The notes below the pieces were generated by a model. The model saw only the letters and a list, made by a program, of their open reading frames with translations, made no database searches and had not been told where the DNA came from. DNA of 64,000 nucleotides from Charina bottae (Eukaryota; Chordata; Lepidosauria; Squamata; Charinaidae), in contig JALMGJ010000008.1 in NCBI GenBank assembly GCA_023362775.1, positions 39,572,501 through 39,636,500 on the forward strand. Reading direction: 5' to 3'. Both the position numbers and the translations under genes were made by a program. Positions within the stretch are counted from its first letter, which is position 1, and the number at the start of each line of letters is the position of its first letter. This document shows, piece after piece, positions 1-9,645 of this stretch.

Positions 1-239
1 GCAATAAAAGGGGGAAGATTAAATATCCAACTCTTGGCAACCAATATAGAAGTGATTTGCATTCTTCTAGGGTTTTTTTTTAAACTCCCCCCTCTAGCTT
101 ACGGCCAGGGAGTTTCCTAATAGTTCTCCTATCCAAGCATTAACTAGTTCTAACCCTTTGCTGAAAAATCCTATATTCAGACATGGGGTCTTAACCATTT
201 GGTTGGTCCTAGTAATGCTAAACATGAATGATTGTAAAT

Positions 240-878
240 TAGACTGACCATATTTCCTTGAGACAAAAACGGGACAAGAGGAATGGGCAGGGGTGGAGCA
301 GCTGGTTGGGGGCGGGTCGCCTCCACCTGTCGGCATGTGGGGGAGTGGAGCGGCTGGTTGGGGGGGCGGGGGGGGGGGGTTCGCCTCTGCCTATCAGCGC
401 ATGGGAGGGGCGGGCCGGGCAGTGTGATGGGTGGGGGCAGAGCAGCTGATTGGAGGGAACCCGGAAGGGGAATCGCCTCTGCCTGTCGGCACACGGGGGG
501 GTGGGCTGGGCGGTGCGGTGGGCGGGGGCGGAGCGGCTGGTTGGGGGCCCCCGGGGGGGTTCGCCTCCGCCTATCAGTGCGCGGGAGGGGCGGGCCAGGC
601 AGCGCAATGGGCGGGGGTGGAGCAGCTGATTGGAGGGAACCCGGAAGGGGAATCGCCTCTGCCTGTCGCGGTGCTGGGCCCGCCTCTCCCAACTCCTTTG
701 CCGTGCGCTGGTGGGCGGGGGCGATTCCTCCTCCGGGTTCCCTCCGGTCGGCTGCTCCGCCTCCGCCTGTTCCTGAAAAATGGGACAAAACCGGCATTTA
801 TGTTAAAATGATGGGACGGTTGAGAAAAGGGGAAAAAATGGGACTGTCCCATTCAAAACAGGACGTATGTTCAGCCTA
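240..878. mobile_element. Non-autonomous hAT-type DNA transposon with GC-rich tandem-repeat interior
   Basis: The ends form imperfect terminal inverted repeats: the left end begins TAGACTGACCATATTTCC, and the right end read in reverse begins TAGGCTGAACATACGTCC. The element is flanked by a perfect 8-bp direct repeat, ttgtaaat, at 232-239 and 879-886, which is the hAT hallmark. It has no transposase. The middle is a GC-rich tandem array that yields long spurious open frames on both strands. The hAT assignment rests on TSD length and the TAG termini; the family name is unknown to me. Confidence 0.85.
300..700. repeat. GC-rich tandem repeat, about 180-bp period
   Basis: The block containing ctgattggagggaacccgg recurs with a spacing of exactly 180 bp (positions 445 and 625). 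The intervening block, with gcctatcagcgcatgggagg and its variant, also recurs. About two to two and a half copies are present, wholly inside the hAT element at 240-878. Confidence 0.8.
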
Positions 879-886
879 TTGTAAAT

Positions 887-1329
887 GCTACATTCGACTT
901 TTCCCAAAATAGCATTTCACCCCCACAGTACAAGGCGGCACCTAATTTTACTTTCTCCCCATGAAAATTGTTCTCTCTGTTCCTTCTCAGTATTAAGTTG
1001 CAAAACTGGTCTAGTCTGTTTCTCTGGTTCTTCCTTCAGCAAGAGTGTACCTCGCAACCTTTGATGGATGTAACAAGGTAAAGCTTTAAAATAACTTTAA
1101 TATTCCCTTCCGACGAAGAAATGGCAAACTGTAGACGGCTCCGCTAAAAAAAAATATCAAAAATTTTTTTTTGGAATAAACAGCAAAAGAGTGGCTAGAA
1201 TGTTGATTTTGGAAAGTTACAAATAGACTAAGGGTCCAGATGGATTTGAAATAAGATTTTGGAATTAATTGTAAGAATCCTTCCCATGGGAAAAGGCTGT
1301 TGTTTTGAATTCTTAAAAAAAAAATACAT
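887..1329. other. Intergenic sequence, nothing recognised
   Basis: No repeat family, conserved coding frame or promoter signal was recognised. A short stretch at 1034-1073 is flanked by AG and GT but shows no coding support. Confidence 0.4.
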
Positions 1330-2330
1330 GATAGGATGGGACTTTGAAGGCTGGACACTAGAGGGAACCAGAAGGAACTAAAGATTACAATTAAAGGAGG
1401 AGAACTCTTAAATTTGACTTACTAATATAGAATGGAGCAAAATACTTTAACATCAGATGTATTGAAGGTATTTGTGAACAATGAACGCAGAAGTTAATTT
1501 TAAAAGTGTCTGCCATTATAGATAGACTGTGTTTAAAAGATGTTATGGAAGAGGAACAAGTTTTTCTGGACAAGACTGACACTGATCTGAAAGTGGATTT
1601 TAAAATAACAAGCTACAAGAATGATATGGAAAAACATGCTACACTGGATATACAAATGAAACCAGCTGATGTCTTAATAATTAAAAGGTATATACAAATA
1701 ACAAACCAAAAGAATGACCTGGATAACTTTCCTATATTGGATTTACAAAAGAGGCTTGTTAAAGCTTTGAAGAATTTTGTGAGAAGGGATAAAGAAAGAA
1801 TGAAAAGAAATCAAGTTCTAGGACATTATTTGAAGGGATTAAAGATCAAGATTGTTAAAAGAAAAAGGAAAGACTATAAAGTTGTTTTATTTGATCAAGG
1901 TTAAAATAGATGTGTTGTTATGTCTGGTAACCCTTAATGGACTTTTGCTCCATTTGTTGTATTTTAAGAGGAGGTGATAAGTTACTAAAATTGTTTATAC
2001 TTGTGATGAAGGAGGAAGTCATTTCTTTATATATTTCTTTTCTTTTCTTTAAAAAGGTAAAGGTTCCCCCTGAACATTTGTGCAGTCGTGTCAGACTCTA
2101 GGGGCCGGTGCTCATCTCTGTTTGTTAGCCGAAGAGCCAGCGTTGTCCGCTGAGCCACCACGCCCCTCGCTTTGTTTTCTTTACTATATTCTTATTTTTT
2201 CTTTCTTTTCTTTTCTATTTGTCTTTTTCTTTTTTCTTCTACTTTTTCTTTTCTTTTCTTTTTTACTTTAGTTTGTAGTCGTTTTTACTATGTTTATTAA
2301 AAACTTTAATAAAATTATTTTAAAAAACAT
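1330..2330 (+). mobile_element. Possible LINE-1-like remnant (ORF1-like frame plus 3' tail), interrupted by a SINE
   Basis: A 132-codon open frame at 1506-1904 is very rich in lysine, aspartate and hydrophobic residues and ends in a basic segment, which resembles the style of a LINE ORF1 nucleic-acid-binding protein. It is followed by a pyrimidine-rich stretch (2170-2275) and an A/T-rich tail with AATAAA-like motifs near 2310. The internally deleted SINE at 2054-2167 lies inside it. No ORF2 (endonuclease or RT) sequence is recognisable between the frame and the tail. The family assignment is a guess from composition; it could equally be an unrelated A-rich repeat. Confidence 0.35.
2054..2167 (-). 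mobile_element. Internally deleted tRNA-derived SINE (Sauria-SINE type)
   Basis: This matches both ends of the full-length SINE at 3113-3447 (3' tail with aaggtaaaggttcccc, and the tRNA-like head ctgagccaccacgcccc). The middle, including the B-box region, is missing. The deletion joins the 'cgttgtccg' segment directly to the 'ctgagccacc' head. Confidence 0.85.
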
Positions 2331-3110
2331 ATAAGTAACAACAAGGGAACATCACAAATTCTTGTTTTACTCCCTGTTCAATGTTGAACCATTTGCTAAG
2401 CATTCCAATTATTCTAATACATGGTTTACTTGCATCAACTACCACTTTTACCACATTCAGCAACCAACTTTCAATTCCATATTTCTGCAAAATGTTTCAT
2501 AATTCAAACCTTATCATATGCTTTTTCTAAATAAGCACATTCATGCACTTCTCCATTACCTGATAAAAAGAAAAAAGTCTCCTCAGCACACCCCCTGCCC
2601 ATCAAAAAGTCACACTGTACTTTCCAAATATTGCTCATTGTCACCTGTTACACCAGAGCTTTCCAAACTGTGTGTCGTGACACATTAGTGTGTCAGCTGC
2701 AGTGTCTGGGTGTGTTGTGGCTGCTGCTGCCTCCGAGCCCTGCCAGGATTCCGTGCAGGTCCTAGTGCCTGCCTTGTGCCTTGCTGCCTCCAAACCTGCT
2801 GTGATTCCACGCAGGTCCTAGTGCCTGCCTTGTGCCCTGCTGTAAGAGTGTGTCGCGAAATGATGCATGTCTAAAAAGTGTGTCATCAACATGAAAAGTT
2901 TGGAAAGCTGTTATACATTTGCAGTCAGAATTCTGCCAAACACCTTTCCATGCACACTTACCAAACTAATCCCCTTGTTTGCATTTGTTCAGACATCAGT
3001 CACAGTTGTAATCTTTGCACACATTAAACAAGCCATGCAGACCCTCCGTTTCTCTAGTTACATCAAACACACCTGCAGCCTTACCATTTTCCAATAGCAT
3101 TTGTAACTGT
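2331..3110 (-). mobile_element. Degraded non-LTR retrotransposon reverse-transcriptase fragment
   Basis: On the minus strand, broken frames still show reverse-transcriptase blocks in the right order. There is an ENGKAAGV-like block near 3090, a motif similar to LEKAYDKV near 2520, and an IEQGVKQ-like block near 2370 (corresponding to the GVRQG region). Many stops and frame breaks make it a dead copy. The hAT-like MITE at 2654-2910 sits in the middle and splits the RT. The clade is uncertain; the LEKAYD form differs from the BovB copies elsewhere in the window and is reminiscent of RTE-X-type elements. Confidence 0.55.
2654..2910. mobile_element. hAT-type MITE (CAGAGCTTTCCAAACTGTG family), copy 1
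   Basis: Termini read cagagctttccaaactgtg at the left and gtttggaaagctg at the right, forming inverted repeats. The interior holds a GC-rich direct repeat around gattcc(g/a)(t/c)gcaggtcctagtgcctgcc. The same element occurs at 46288-46545 with a perfect 8-bp TSD. The TSD of this copy (tgttacac / ttatacat) is only partly preserved. Confidence 0.8.
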
Positions 3111-3112
3111 AA

Positions 3113-3447
3113 AAAAGGTAAAGGTTCCCCCCGCACATTTGTGCAGTCGTGTCCGACTCTAGGGGCCGGTGCTCATCTCCGTTTGTTAGCCGAAGAGCCA
3201 GCGTTGTCCGAAGACGCTTCCACGGTCATGTGGCCGCATGACGCGCGTGGAACACTGTTTCCTTTCCACCGAAGTGGTACCTATTCATCTACTTGCATTT
3301 GCATGCTTTCGAATTGCTAGGTTGGCAAGAGCTGGGGCGAGTGCGGGAGCTCACTCCGTCACGCGGGGCTAGGGATTCGAACCTCCGAACTTGCGATCTT
3401 CCGATCGACAAGACTGGTGTCTTACCCGCTGAGCCACCACGCCCCTT
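3113..3447 (-). mobile_element. Full-length tRNA-derived SINE (Sauria-SINE type)
   Basis: Read on the minus strand it begins with a tRNA-like head (ggggcgtggtggctcagcgg, with an RNA polymerase III A-box-like block) and contains a B-box GGTTCGAATCC. A body of about 200 bp follows. The 3' part contains agtcggacacgactgcac, which resembles the 3' end of the BovB LINE copies in this window, and the element ends in ACCTTTACCTT-type repeats. BovB-tailed SINEs of this design are known as Sauria SINEs in squamates; the exact subfamily is not established here. Confidence 0.9.
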
Positions 3448-4274
3448 ATCATGTACCATATATGTAACTTCCTTATCATGTACCATATATTGCATTTTGT
3501 CCATGAAAAATGCAATATATGACACATCATATTTGTTTGTCATTTTTGCTATGATAACTAACCCAATTCCCTCTCTGAAATGATTAAACTTTGAATAATC
3601 ATCTTGGACTGGGTGGACAGGAAATTAACATAAAATATCTAAAGCTAAGTTAATTGGAAACACACACATCTTACAACAGAAATGCACATTTCCCTCGGCT
3701 CAGGGGCTGACTTGGCCTTTGCACAGAATGTGGGGAACCACACTCCCAAAGTAAGGGGGCCCAAGTGCTAAAGGGGGAACGGATTTTGGGAGGCTGTGTT
3801 TAAAATGAAATATGTGTCTGAAGTGTTTGGATTTTGTCCCTTGTAATCACCCCAATTTCCCCCCACCCAACCAAAAAAAGAGGCACAGGTTTTGGCTCTG
3901 TGTACTCCAAGAAACCCTGCCCTAAGGTTCATTTACCAGGCTGGTAATCATGGGCATTGCAGAAGGGAGGCAAAGGAGGAGCAGGTGACAAACTCCATCT
4001 CCAGGTTACTTTTGTAGAACATTGTGATGCAAGAACTGCACAGTACAAAGGGGTGGGGCTTATGATGTCACAATGCAGATTTAATCATTTTGGCAAATTG
4101 TCATCCAACATGCTTGGAAAGCAATGGATTGGGTTGGGTCCCACCAACCTGCCTCATTCTTACATCCTTTGATCCGTGTAATGTATCAACAGCGCACAGC
4201 CTGATTCCTCAGGGCTGGTTGCAAGTTTCTTTTGGCAACCTCCAAACGTTGCCCCCCAAACTGTGATTTTTTTT
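3448..4274. other. Intergenic sequence with a short local duplication
   Basis: A 19-bp block, cttatcatgtaccatatat, occurs twice at about 3446 and 3472, followed by a small hairpin (tgcattttgtcc / atgaaaaatgca). The remainder to 4274 shows no recognised gene or repeat. Confidence 0.4.
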
Positions 4275-6480
4275 TGTTGTTTTTTGTTGTTTATTCGTTC
4301 AGTCGTTTCCGACTCTTCGTGACTTCATGGACCAGCCCACGCCAGAGCTTTCTGTCGGCCGTCACCATCCCCAGCTCCCCAATGGTTGAGTCCGTCGCCT
4401 CCAGAATACCATCCATCCATCTTGCCCTTGGTCGGCCCCTCTTCCTTTTGCCTTCCACTTTTCCTAGCATCAGCTTCTTCTCCAAGGTATCCCGTCTTCT
4501 CATTATGTGGCCAAAGTACTTCAGTTTTGCCTTTAATATCATTCCCTCAAGTGAGCAGTCTGGCTTTATTTCCTGGAGTATGGACTGGTTTGATCTTCTT
4601 GCAGTCCAAGGCACTCTCAGAATTTTCCTCCAACACCACAGTTCAAAAGCATCTATCTTCCTTCGCTCAGCCTTCCTTATGGTCCAGCTCTCGCAGCCAT
4701 AGGTTACTACAGGAAATACCATTGCTTTAACTATGCGGACCTTTGTTGTCAGTGTGATGTCTCTGCTCTTAACTATTTTATCAAGATTTGCCATTGCTCT
4801 CCTCCCAAGAAGTAGACGTCTTCTGATTTCCTGGCTGCAGTCAGCATCTGCAGTAATCTTTGCGCCTAGAAATACAAAGTCTGTCACTGCCTCCACTTTT
4901 TCTCCCTCTATTTGCCAGTCATCAATCAAGCTCGTTGCCATAATCTTGGTTTTTTTGAGGTTTAACTGCAACCCAGCTTTTGCACTTTCTTCTTTCACCT
5001 TCGTCATAAGGCTCCTCAACTCCTCCTCGCTTTCAGCCATCAAAGTGGTATCATCTGCATATCTGAGATTGTTAATGTTTCTTCCAGCGATTTTAACTCC
5101 AGCCTTGGATTCCTCAAGCCCAGCATGTCGCATGATGTGTTCTGCGTACAGGTTGAATAGGTAGGGTGAGAGTATACAACCCTGCCGTACTCCTTTCCCA
5201 ATCTTAAACCAGTCCGTTGTTCCGTGCTCTGTTCTTACCGTTGCTACTTGGTCGTTATACAGATTCCTTAGGAGGCAGACAAGATGACTTGGTATCCCCA
5301 TACCACCAAGAACTTGCCACAATTTGTTATGATCCAGACAGTCAAAGGCTTTAGAATAGTCAATAAAACAGAAATAGATGCTTTTCTGAAATTCCCTGGC
5401 TTTCTCCATTATCCAGCGGATATTGGCAATTTGGTCTCTAGTTCCTCTGCCTTTTCTAAACCCAGCTTGTACATCTGGCAATTCTCGCTCCATGAATTGC
5501 TGGAGTCTACCTTGCAAGATCTTGAGCATTACTTTACTGGCATGTGAAATAAGTGCCACTGTTCGATAGTTTGAACATTCTTTAGTGCTTCCCTTTTTTG
5601 GTATGGGGATATAAGTTGATTTTTTCCAATCTGATGGCCATTCTTGTGTTTTCCAAATTTGCTGGCATATGACATGCATCACCTTGACAGCATCATCTTG
5701 CAAGATTTTAAACAGTTCAGCTGGGATACCATCGTCTCCTGCTGCCTTGTTATTAGCAATGCTTCTTAAGGCCCATTCAACCTCACTCTTCAGGATGTCT
5801 GGCTCTAACTCACTGACCACACCGTCAAAGCTATCTCCAATATTATTATCCTTCCTATACAGATCTTCCGTATATTCTTGCCACCTTTTCTTGATCTCTT
5901 CTGCTTCTGTTAGGTCCTTACCATCTTTGTTTTTGATCATACCCATTTTTGCCTGGAATTTACCTCCGATGTTTCTAATTTTCTGGAAGAGGTCTCTTGT
6001 CCTTCCTATTCTATTGTCTTCTTCCACTTCCGCACATTGCTTGTTTAAAAATAATTCCTTATCTCTTCTGGCTAACCTCTGGAATTTTGCATTTAATTGG
6101 GCATATCTCCCCCTATCACTGTTGCCTTTTGCTTTCCTTCTTTCTTGGGCTACTTCCAGTGTTTCAGCAGACAGCCATCTTGCCTTCTTGGTTTTCTTTT
6201 TCTTTGGGACGTTTTTTGTTGCCGCCTCCTGAACAATGTTGCAAACTTCTGTCCATAGTTCTTCTGGGACCCTATCTACTAAATCTAGTCCCTTAAATCT
6301 ATTCTTCACCTCCACTGCATATTCCTTAGGAATATTAGTGAGCTCATATCTAACTGATCTGTGGGTCTTCCCTATTCTATTTAGTCTGATTCTAAATTTT
6401 GCAATAAGAAGTTCGTGATCTGAACTACAGTCAGCTCCAGGTCTTGTTTTTACCGACTGTATAGAGGTCCGCCACCTTTC
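4275..6480 (-). mobile_element. 5'-truncated RTE/BovB-clade LINE, nearly intact reverse transcriptase
   Basis: A single uninterrupted minus-strand frame covers the end of the apurinic-type endonuclease, the whole reverse transcriptase and the C-terminal region. The 3' end (4275-4330) carries the BovB-type sequence gagtcggaaacgactgaa and a (caa)n-like tail, matching the 3' end of the copy at 44313-45808. The 5' side stops at about 6480, within the endonuclease domain, so this is a classic 5'-truncated insertion. Confidence 0.93.
4291..6480 (-). CDS. RTE/BovB-type retrotransposon polyprotein, C-terminal part (endonuclease end plus reverse transcriptase)
   Basis: The frame is open without stop or frameshift from 6480 to the stop at 4291, about 729 codons; the upstream stop TAA is at 6483-6481. 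Its first residues include GADCSSDHELL, the SDH motif that closes an APE-type endonuclease domain. The reverse transcriptase follows with blocks NYRTVALIS, FIDYSKAFDCLD (first catalytic Asp), GVRQGCILSPYLFN and LRYADDTTL (the YADD catalytic pair). The C-terminal region contains CESWTIRKAE and LWCWRKILRVPWTARRSNQ. These are diagnostic of the BovB/RTE clade. The N-terminal half of the endonuclease is missing, so this copy cannot be autonomous as it stands. It is not a host gene. Confidence 0.92.
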   Translation of the reverse strand, partial: ERWRTSIQSVKTRPGADCSSDHELLIAKFRIRLNRIGKTHRSVRYELTNIPKEYAVEVKNRFKGLDLVDRVPEELWTEVCNIVQEAATKNVPKKKKTKKARWLSAETLEVAQERRKAKGNSDRGRYAQLNAKFQRLARRDKELFLNKQCAEVEEDNRIGRTRDLFQKIRNIGGKFQAKMGMIKNKDGKDLTEAEEIKKRWQEYTEDLYRKDNNIGDSFDGVVSELEPDILKSEVEWALRSIANNKAAGDDGIPAELFKILQDDAVKVMHVICQQIWKTQEWPSDWKKSTYIPIPKKGSTKECSNYRTVALISHASKVMLKILQGRLQQFMERELPDVQAGFRKGRGTRDQIANIRWIMEKAREFQKSIYFCFIDYSKAFDCLDHNKLWQVLGGMGIPSHLVCLLRNLYNDQVATVRTEHGTTDWFKIGKGVRQGCILSPYLFNLYAEHIMRHAGLEESKAGVKIAGRNINNLRYADDTTLMAESEEELRSLMTKVKEESAKAGLQLNLKKTKIMATSLIDDWQIEGEKVEAVTDFVFLGAKITADADCSQEIRRRLLLGRRAMANLDKIVKSRDITLTTKVRIVKAMVFPVVTYGCESWTIRKAERRKIDAFELWCWRKILRVPWTARRSNQSILQEIKPDCSLEGMILKAKLKYFGHIMRRRDTLEKKLMLGKVEGKRKRGRPRARWMDGILEATDSTIGELGMVTADRKLWRGLVHEVTKSRKRLNE

Positions 6481-6483
6481 TTA

Positions 6484-7555
6484 TTTTTTAACATATTTTT
6501 AACATATTTTTTAACATAGGGAAAATCAAATGCCCAATTAGATAAGATCAAATATACTTTTTTATCCCAGGCTGATTCTCTCTACTTGTTGGACCATATT
6601 GGCTGCTCTAAGCCTTGAAAAGTTGTGGATCCCCACCCCAGGCCGTTGCATTTACTGATTTGTGCTGGATGATGGGTTGTATTTATAGTTCACCTTTGCT
6701 CCATGGGAACTTGCTCCAAGGGTGACCAAAGGATTCTCTCCTTCATATATTTATTCTCATAACAACAAACAGTGACTAATCCCCTAAGAAATCGGAATTA
6801 AGGCTGCCTGGTTGTTCTTCAGCAGGCTAAACTTTATCCCAGTTGAGGTCTCATTTCTCTCTTTTGCTATTGGGAACTTGAAAAATTCTGTAGCACTTTT
6901 CCTGCTCTGTCCTCTCCCCCAATTGTGAATCTTTATTTTGCAAAAAAAAAAACCCAAAACCAACAACCTTGTTTTGATAACCTTTGAGATTCAGAATTCC
7001 ATTCTTCCTTCTTTAATGTCTCTGTCATTTTAATACATGTTTTGGGCCTTACAGATGCATTTTCAGTTTGCTGTTTAAAAAAGTGGTTGTAACTGGTAGT
7101 GTTTGGGACAAAATAAAATCAAGAAGATTACAGAACTAAAGCAGCAACAGTTCTGCCTTGTCAGGTCACAGTCTGTATTCCTCATTGTTTTAGACTATGG
7201 TGTAATTGTTTAAAATCTGTCTTAAGTTACTTTTTCTAAGAATTGGTTATGTTTTTGCAGAAAAAGAGAGAAGCCCTCCATATGTCACAGATGTTCTCCT
7301 TTTGAAAATGGTGGTTAAACAAAACATGTTTCTTCTTCTCTACATCCAAGCAATTCTTGATAGCATACCTCTAAGTGATGAATTGGGGAACCACACCTAA
7401 TTCTTTCACCCTCTATTGAGACTGGACACATGGATAAAAGATATTCCAAAATGTGCACATGGCATTTATTAGCATGTATGTTATTAATGGAAGTAGAAAA
7501 GGGGACATCTAAATCATGTATCATACTTCGGACTTTCATGGTATTGACATAGGGC
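6484..7555. other. Intergenic sequence, no gene recognised
   Basis: A/T-rich sequence with short open frames only. No repeat family, exon or regulatory element could be supported. Confidence 0.4.
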
Positions 7556-7568
7556 ACTGAGAGATTCA

Positions 7569-7905
7569 TGGGCGTGGTGGCTCAGTGGGTAAGACACCAG
7601 GCTTGTTGATCGGAAGATCGCAAGTTCGGAGGTTCGAATCCCTAGCCCTGCTTTCGGAGTGAGCTCCCGCACTCGCCCCAGCTCTTGCCAACCTAGCAAT
7701 TCGAAAGCATGCAAATGCCAGTAGATGAATAGGTACCACTTCGGTGGGAAGGTAACAGCGTTCCGCGTGCGTCATGCCAGCCACATGACCGCAGAAGCGT
7801 CTTCGGACAACGCTGGCTCTTCGGCTAACAAACGGAGATGAGCACCGGCCCCTAGAGTCGGACACGACTGCACACATGTGCGGGGGGTACCTTTACCTTT
7901 ACCTT
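7569..7905 (+). mobile_element. Full-length tRNA-derived SINE with 13-bp target duplication
   Basis: The plus-strand copy begins gggcgtggtggctcagtggg, has the B-box GGTTCGAATCC at about 7632, and ends in repeated ACCTTT units. It is flanked by the direct repeat actgagagattca at 7556-7568 and 7906-7918. The long perfect TSD indicates LINE-mediated retrotransposition and a fairly recent insertion. Confidence 0.93.
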
Positions 7906-7994
7906 ACTGAGAGATTCAGCAAAGGGCAAACCAGTTCTCAGTGTTCAACAGGCTTACAGTAATTAACATATATTTACAACAGTAACCTTAAGAA

Positions 7995-8129
7995 CAGTGT
8001 TTGTCAACCTTGGCAAGTTTAAGATGGGTGGACTTCAACTCCCAGAATTCCTCAGCCAGCCATGCTGACTGGGGAATTCTGGGAGTTGAAGTCCACCCAT
8101 CTTAAACTTGCCAAGGCTGACAAACACTG
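7995..8129. mobile_element. Palindromic hAT-type MITE (CAGTGTTTCTCAACCT family)
   Basis: The element is one near-perfect foldback: the left arm runs from cagtgtttgtcaacc through cttcaactcccagaattcc, and the right arm is its reverse complement. The 8-bp flanks cttaagaa (7987-7994) and ctttagaa (8130-8137) differ at one base. Seven other copies or fragments are in this window. Confidence 0.9.
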
Positions 8130-8439
8130 CTTTAGAAGCTCAAATAAACCCTTCCTAGCCTGAATTCACACACTGCACAACTAAACCAAAAGGTGGTTTT
8201 CCTTGTTCTAGGCTGGGTCAGGTGAACTCAGCCCCTGTGGTTTGCAAACCAAGGTTTATGGTATAGTGTGTTATTGAACCCAGCCAGTTAGGGCTTATTG
8301 AACAATACATGGTTACATGAAACATGCTAAGAGCAATATGTCAGTTAGGTTCCTGTCTTAAGGGGAGCCATGCAGCTTGCATTACTTGATTGTGAGCATG
8401 TTTTTATCAATTGCAAGCACATCCTTCTTGCAGTACGGA

Positions 8440-8595
8440 ATGTATTATTATTATTGTTGTTGTTGTTGTATTATTTATGGTTTTATTGATTTTAAACTAT
8501 TTTATTGTGAACCGCCCAGGGTCCCTCCTTGAGAGGGAGATGGGCGGGATATAAATATGATAAATAAATAAATTATTATTATTATTAATTTATCA
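8440..8595 (+). mobile_element. L2/CR1-type LINE 3' tail with ATT microsatellite
   Basis: The block gtgaaccgcccagggtccct, followed by gagatgggcgggatataaat and (taaa)n, is a 3' terminus that recurs at about 18.3, 33.4, 41.1 and 58.4 kb. It is flanked by ATT/GTT-rich simple repeats (8445-8470 and 8573-8590). Confidence 0.7.
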
Positions 8596-8739
8596 GATGT
8601 TTAAGCCACCACAATCTTGTGACCAAAATAGAAACATGCCCAGTAGTGAATAGTAGTAGTAGTAGTGAAACCAATAACACATTGATCAGTAATTTAAATG
8701 AAAACGTCCCAGGAACAGATAACTGAAAGGAAGAGAAAC

Positions 8740-9645
8740 ACTGCAGAGGCAGACAGGCGGGCAGACAGGCGGGCTCAGCATGGTGGGAAAAGGAGGGGAG
8801 CCGAGGTCCACGCGAACCCGAGGGCGCTGCGTTGGGCACCTAGCAAGGCGGCCTCCGCGAGCGTCGGAGCCCCCGGCGGGCGGCCCTACTCCCGGCATCT
8901 CGCCGGCGTGTCTCCCGTTCACACGCGCCTCTCGATCAGCCCCGCAGCCGCAGCCCCCAACGCCTCCCGACCCTCCCTCTGGCCAAGCGGGGTGGCGGGA
9001 AGCGCTGCGGCGAGGCTTGGCCCGGAGCCGCGGCCGAAGGGGAGGTTGGCCCGGCCCCCGGCGCCTCCCCCGTTCCCTGCCTCCCTCCGGCTCTTGCCGG
9101 CGCCCCGGAGGCTCACTCCTGCGTCGCCAGGATGTCCCCACCCCCGCCCCCACCCCTTCCTATCAGGATCCATCCGTCCCACGCCCCTTTTGGGGTGTGT
9201 CCCCCCCCCCCTATTTTTTCCCCCTTGCGAGCATCGGAGGGAGAAGCAGGCGGGCACTCTTTGTCTCTGACCCCGGAGAGGCTGGCCGGACAGCGCAGGT
9301 TCCCGCCACACGGCTTCCTCTCGGCGCGGCCAGGTGGTCGGTCCTTCGGCTGCTACGATCGCCGCCGCCGCTTCTCCTCCTTGCAGGCACGCCAGCGGGC
9401 CGGTCCCCAGTCCTCGGCAGGTGGGTAGATCCGACGCCCGCTTTCCACAGGGCGCCTCGTCCTTCCCCTCCTTCACATCGGAGTCCTCCGCGGCCCCGCT
9501 TGCCCGCCCTCCCCATCCAGCGCGCAGCTCTTGTGCTCTTTCTTCCCGCCTGGACGAAACCGCCAGAGCCCAGCTACCCGGACAGTTGCGATCCGGTCAC
9601 AGTCACGTTGCAGCCCCAGCAACTCTGAATATTGGGAATACAGTG
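8740..9645 (+). promoter_or_regulatory. TMEM150C: CpG island, probable TMEM150C promoter and non-coding first exon
   Basis: About 900 bp that is strongly GC- and CpG-rich compared with its A/T-rich surroundings. It lies upstream of TMEM150C with no other gene between, so it is the best candidate for that gene's promoter. A consensus splice donor, cggcag|gtgggt, with the intron starting at 9421, could end the untranslated first exon. No TATA box is obvious. Long open frames across it (for example 282 codons at 8780-9628) are a product of CpG richness, not genes. The link to TMEM150C is inferred from position. Confidence 0.65.

Noticed and set aside
177..912. Several long open frames (up to about 209 codons) on both strands
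   Set aside because: They lie in a GC-rich 180-bp tandem repeat inside a hAT element; repeated Gly/Pro/Arg-rich peptides in all frames reflect composition, not coding.
1034..1073. Small exon between an AG and a GT (cttcag ... aacaag|gtaaag)
   Set aside because: Only 46 bp, no recognisable peptide, no neighbouring exons; chance splice motifs are common.
3113..3447. tRNA gene from the A- and B-box-like sequences
   Set aside because: The promoter boxes belong to the tRNA-derived head of a SINE found six times; the head does not fold as a functional tRNA and continues into a SINE body.
4291..6480. Host gene candidate because of its long uninterrupted frame
   Set aside because: Sequence is a retrotransposon RT of the RTE/BovB clade, 5'-truncated, with a LINE 3' end and near-identical second copy.
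8686..9628. Open frames up to 282 codons in the CpG island
   Set aside because: Overlapping Pro/Arg/Ala-rich frames in several phases without splice or protein support; typical of CpG islands.
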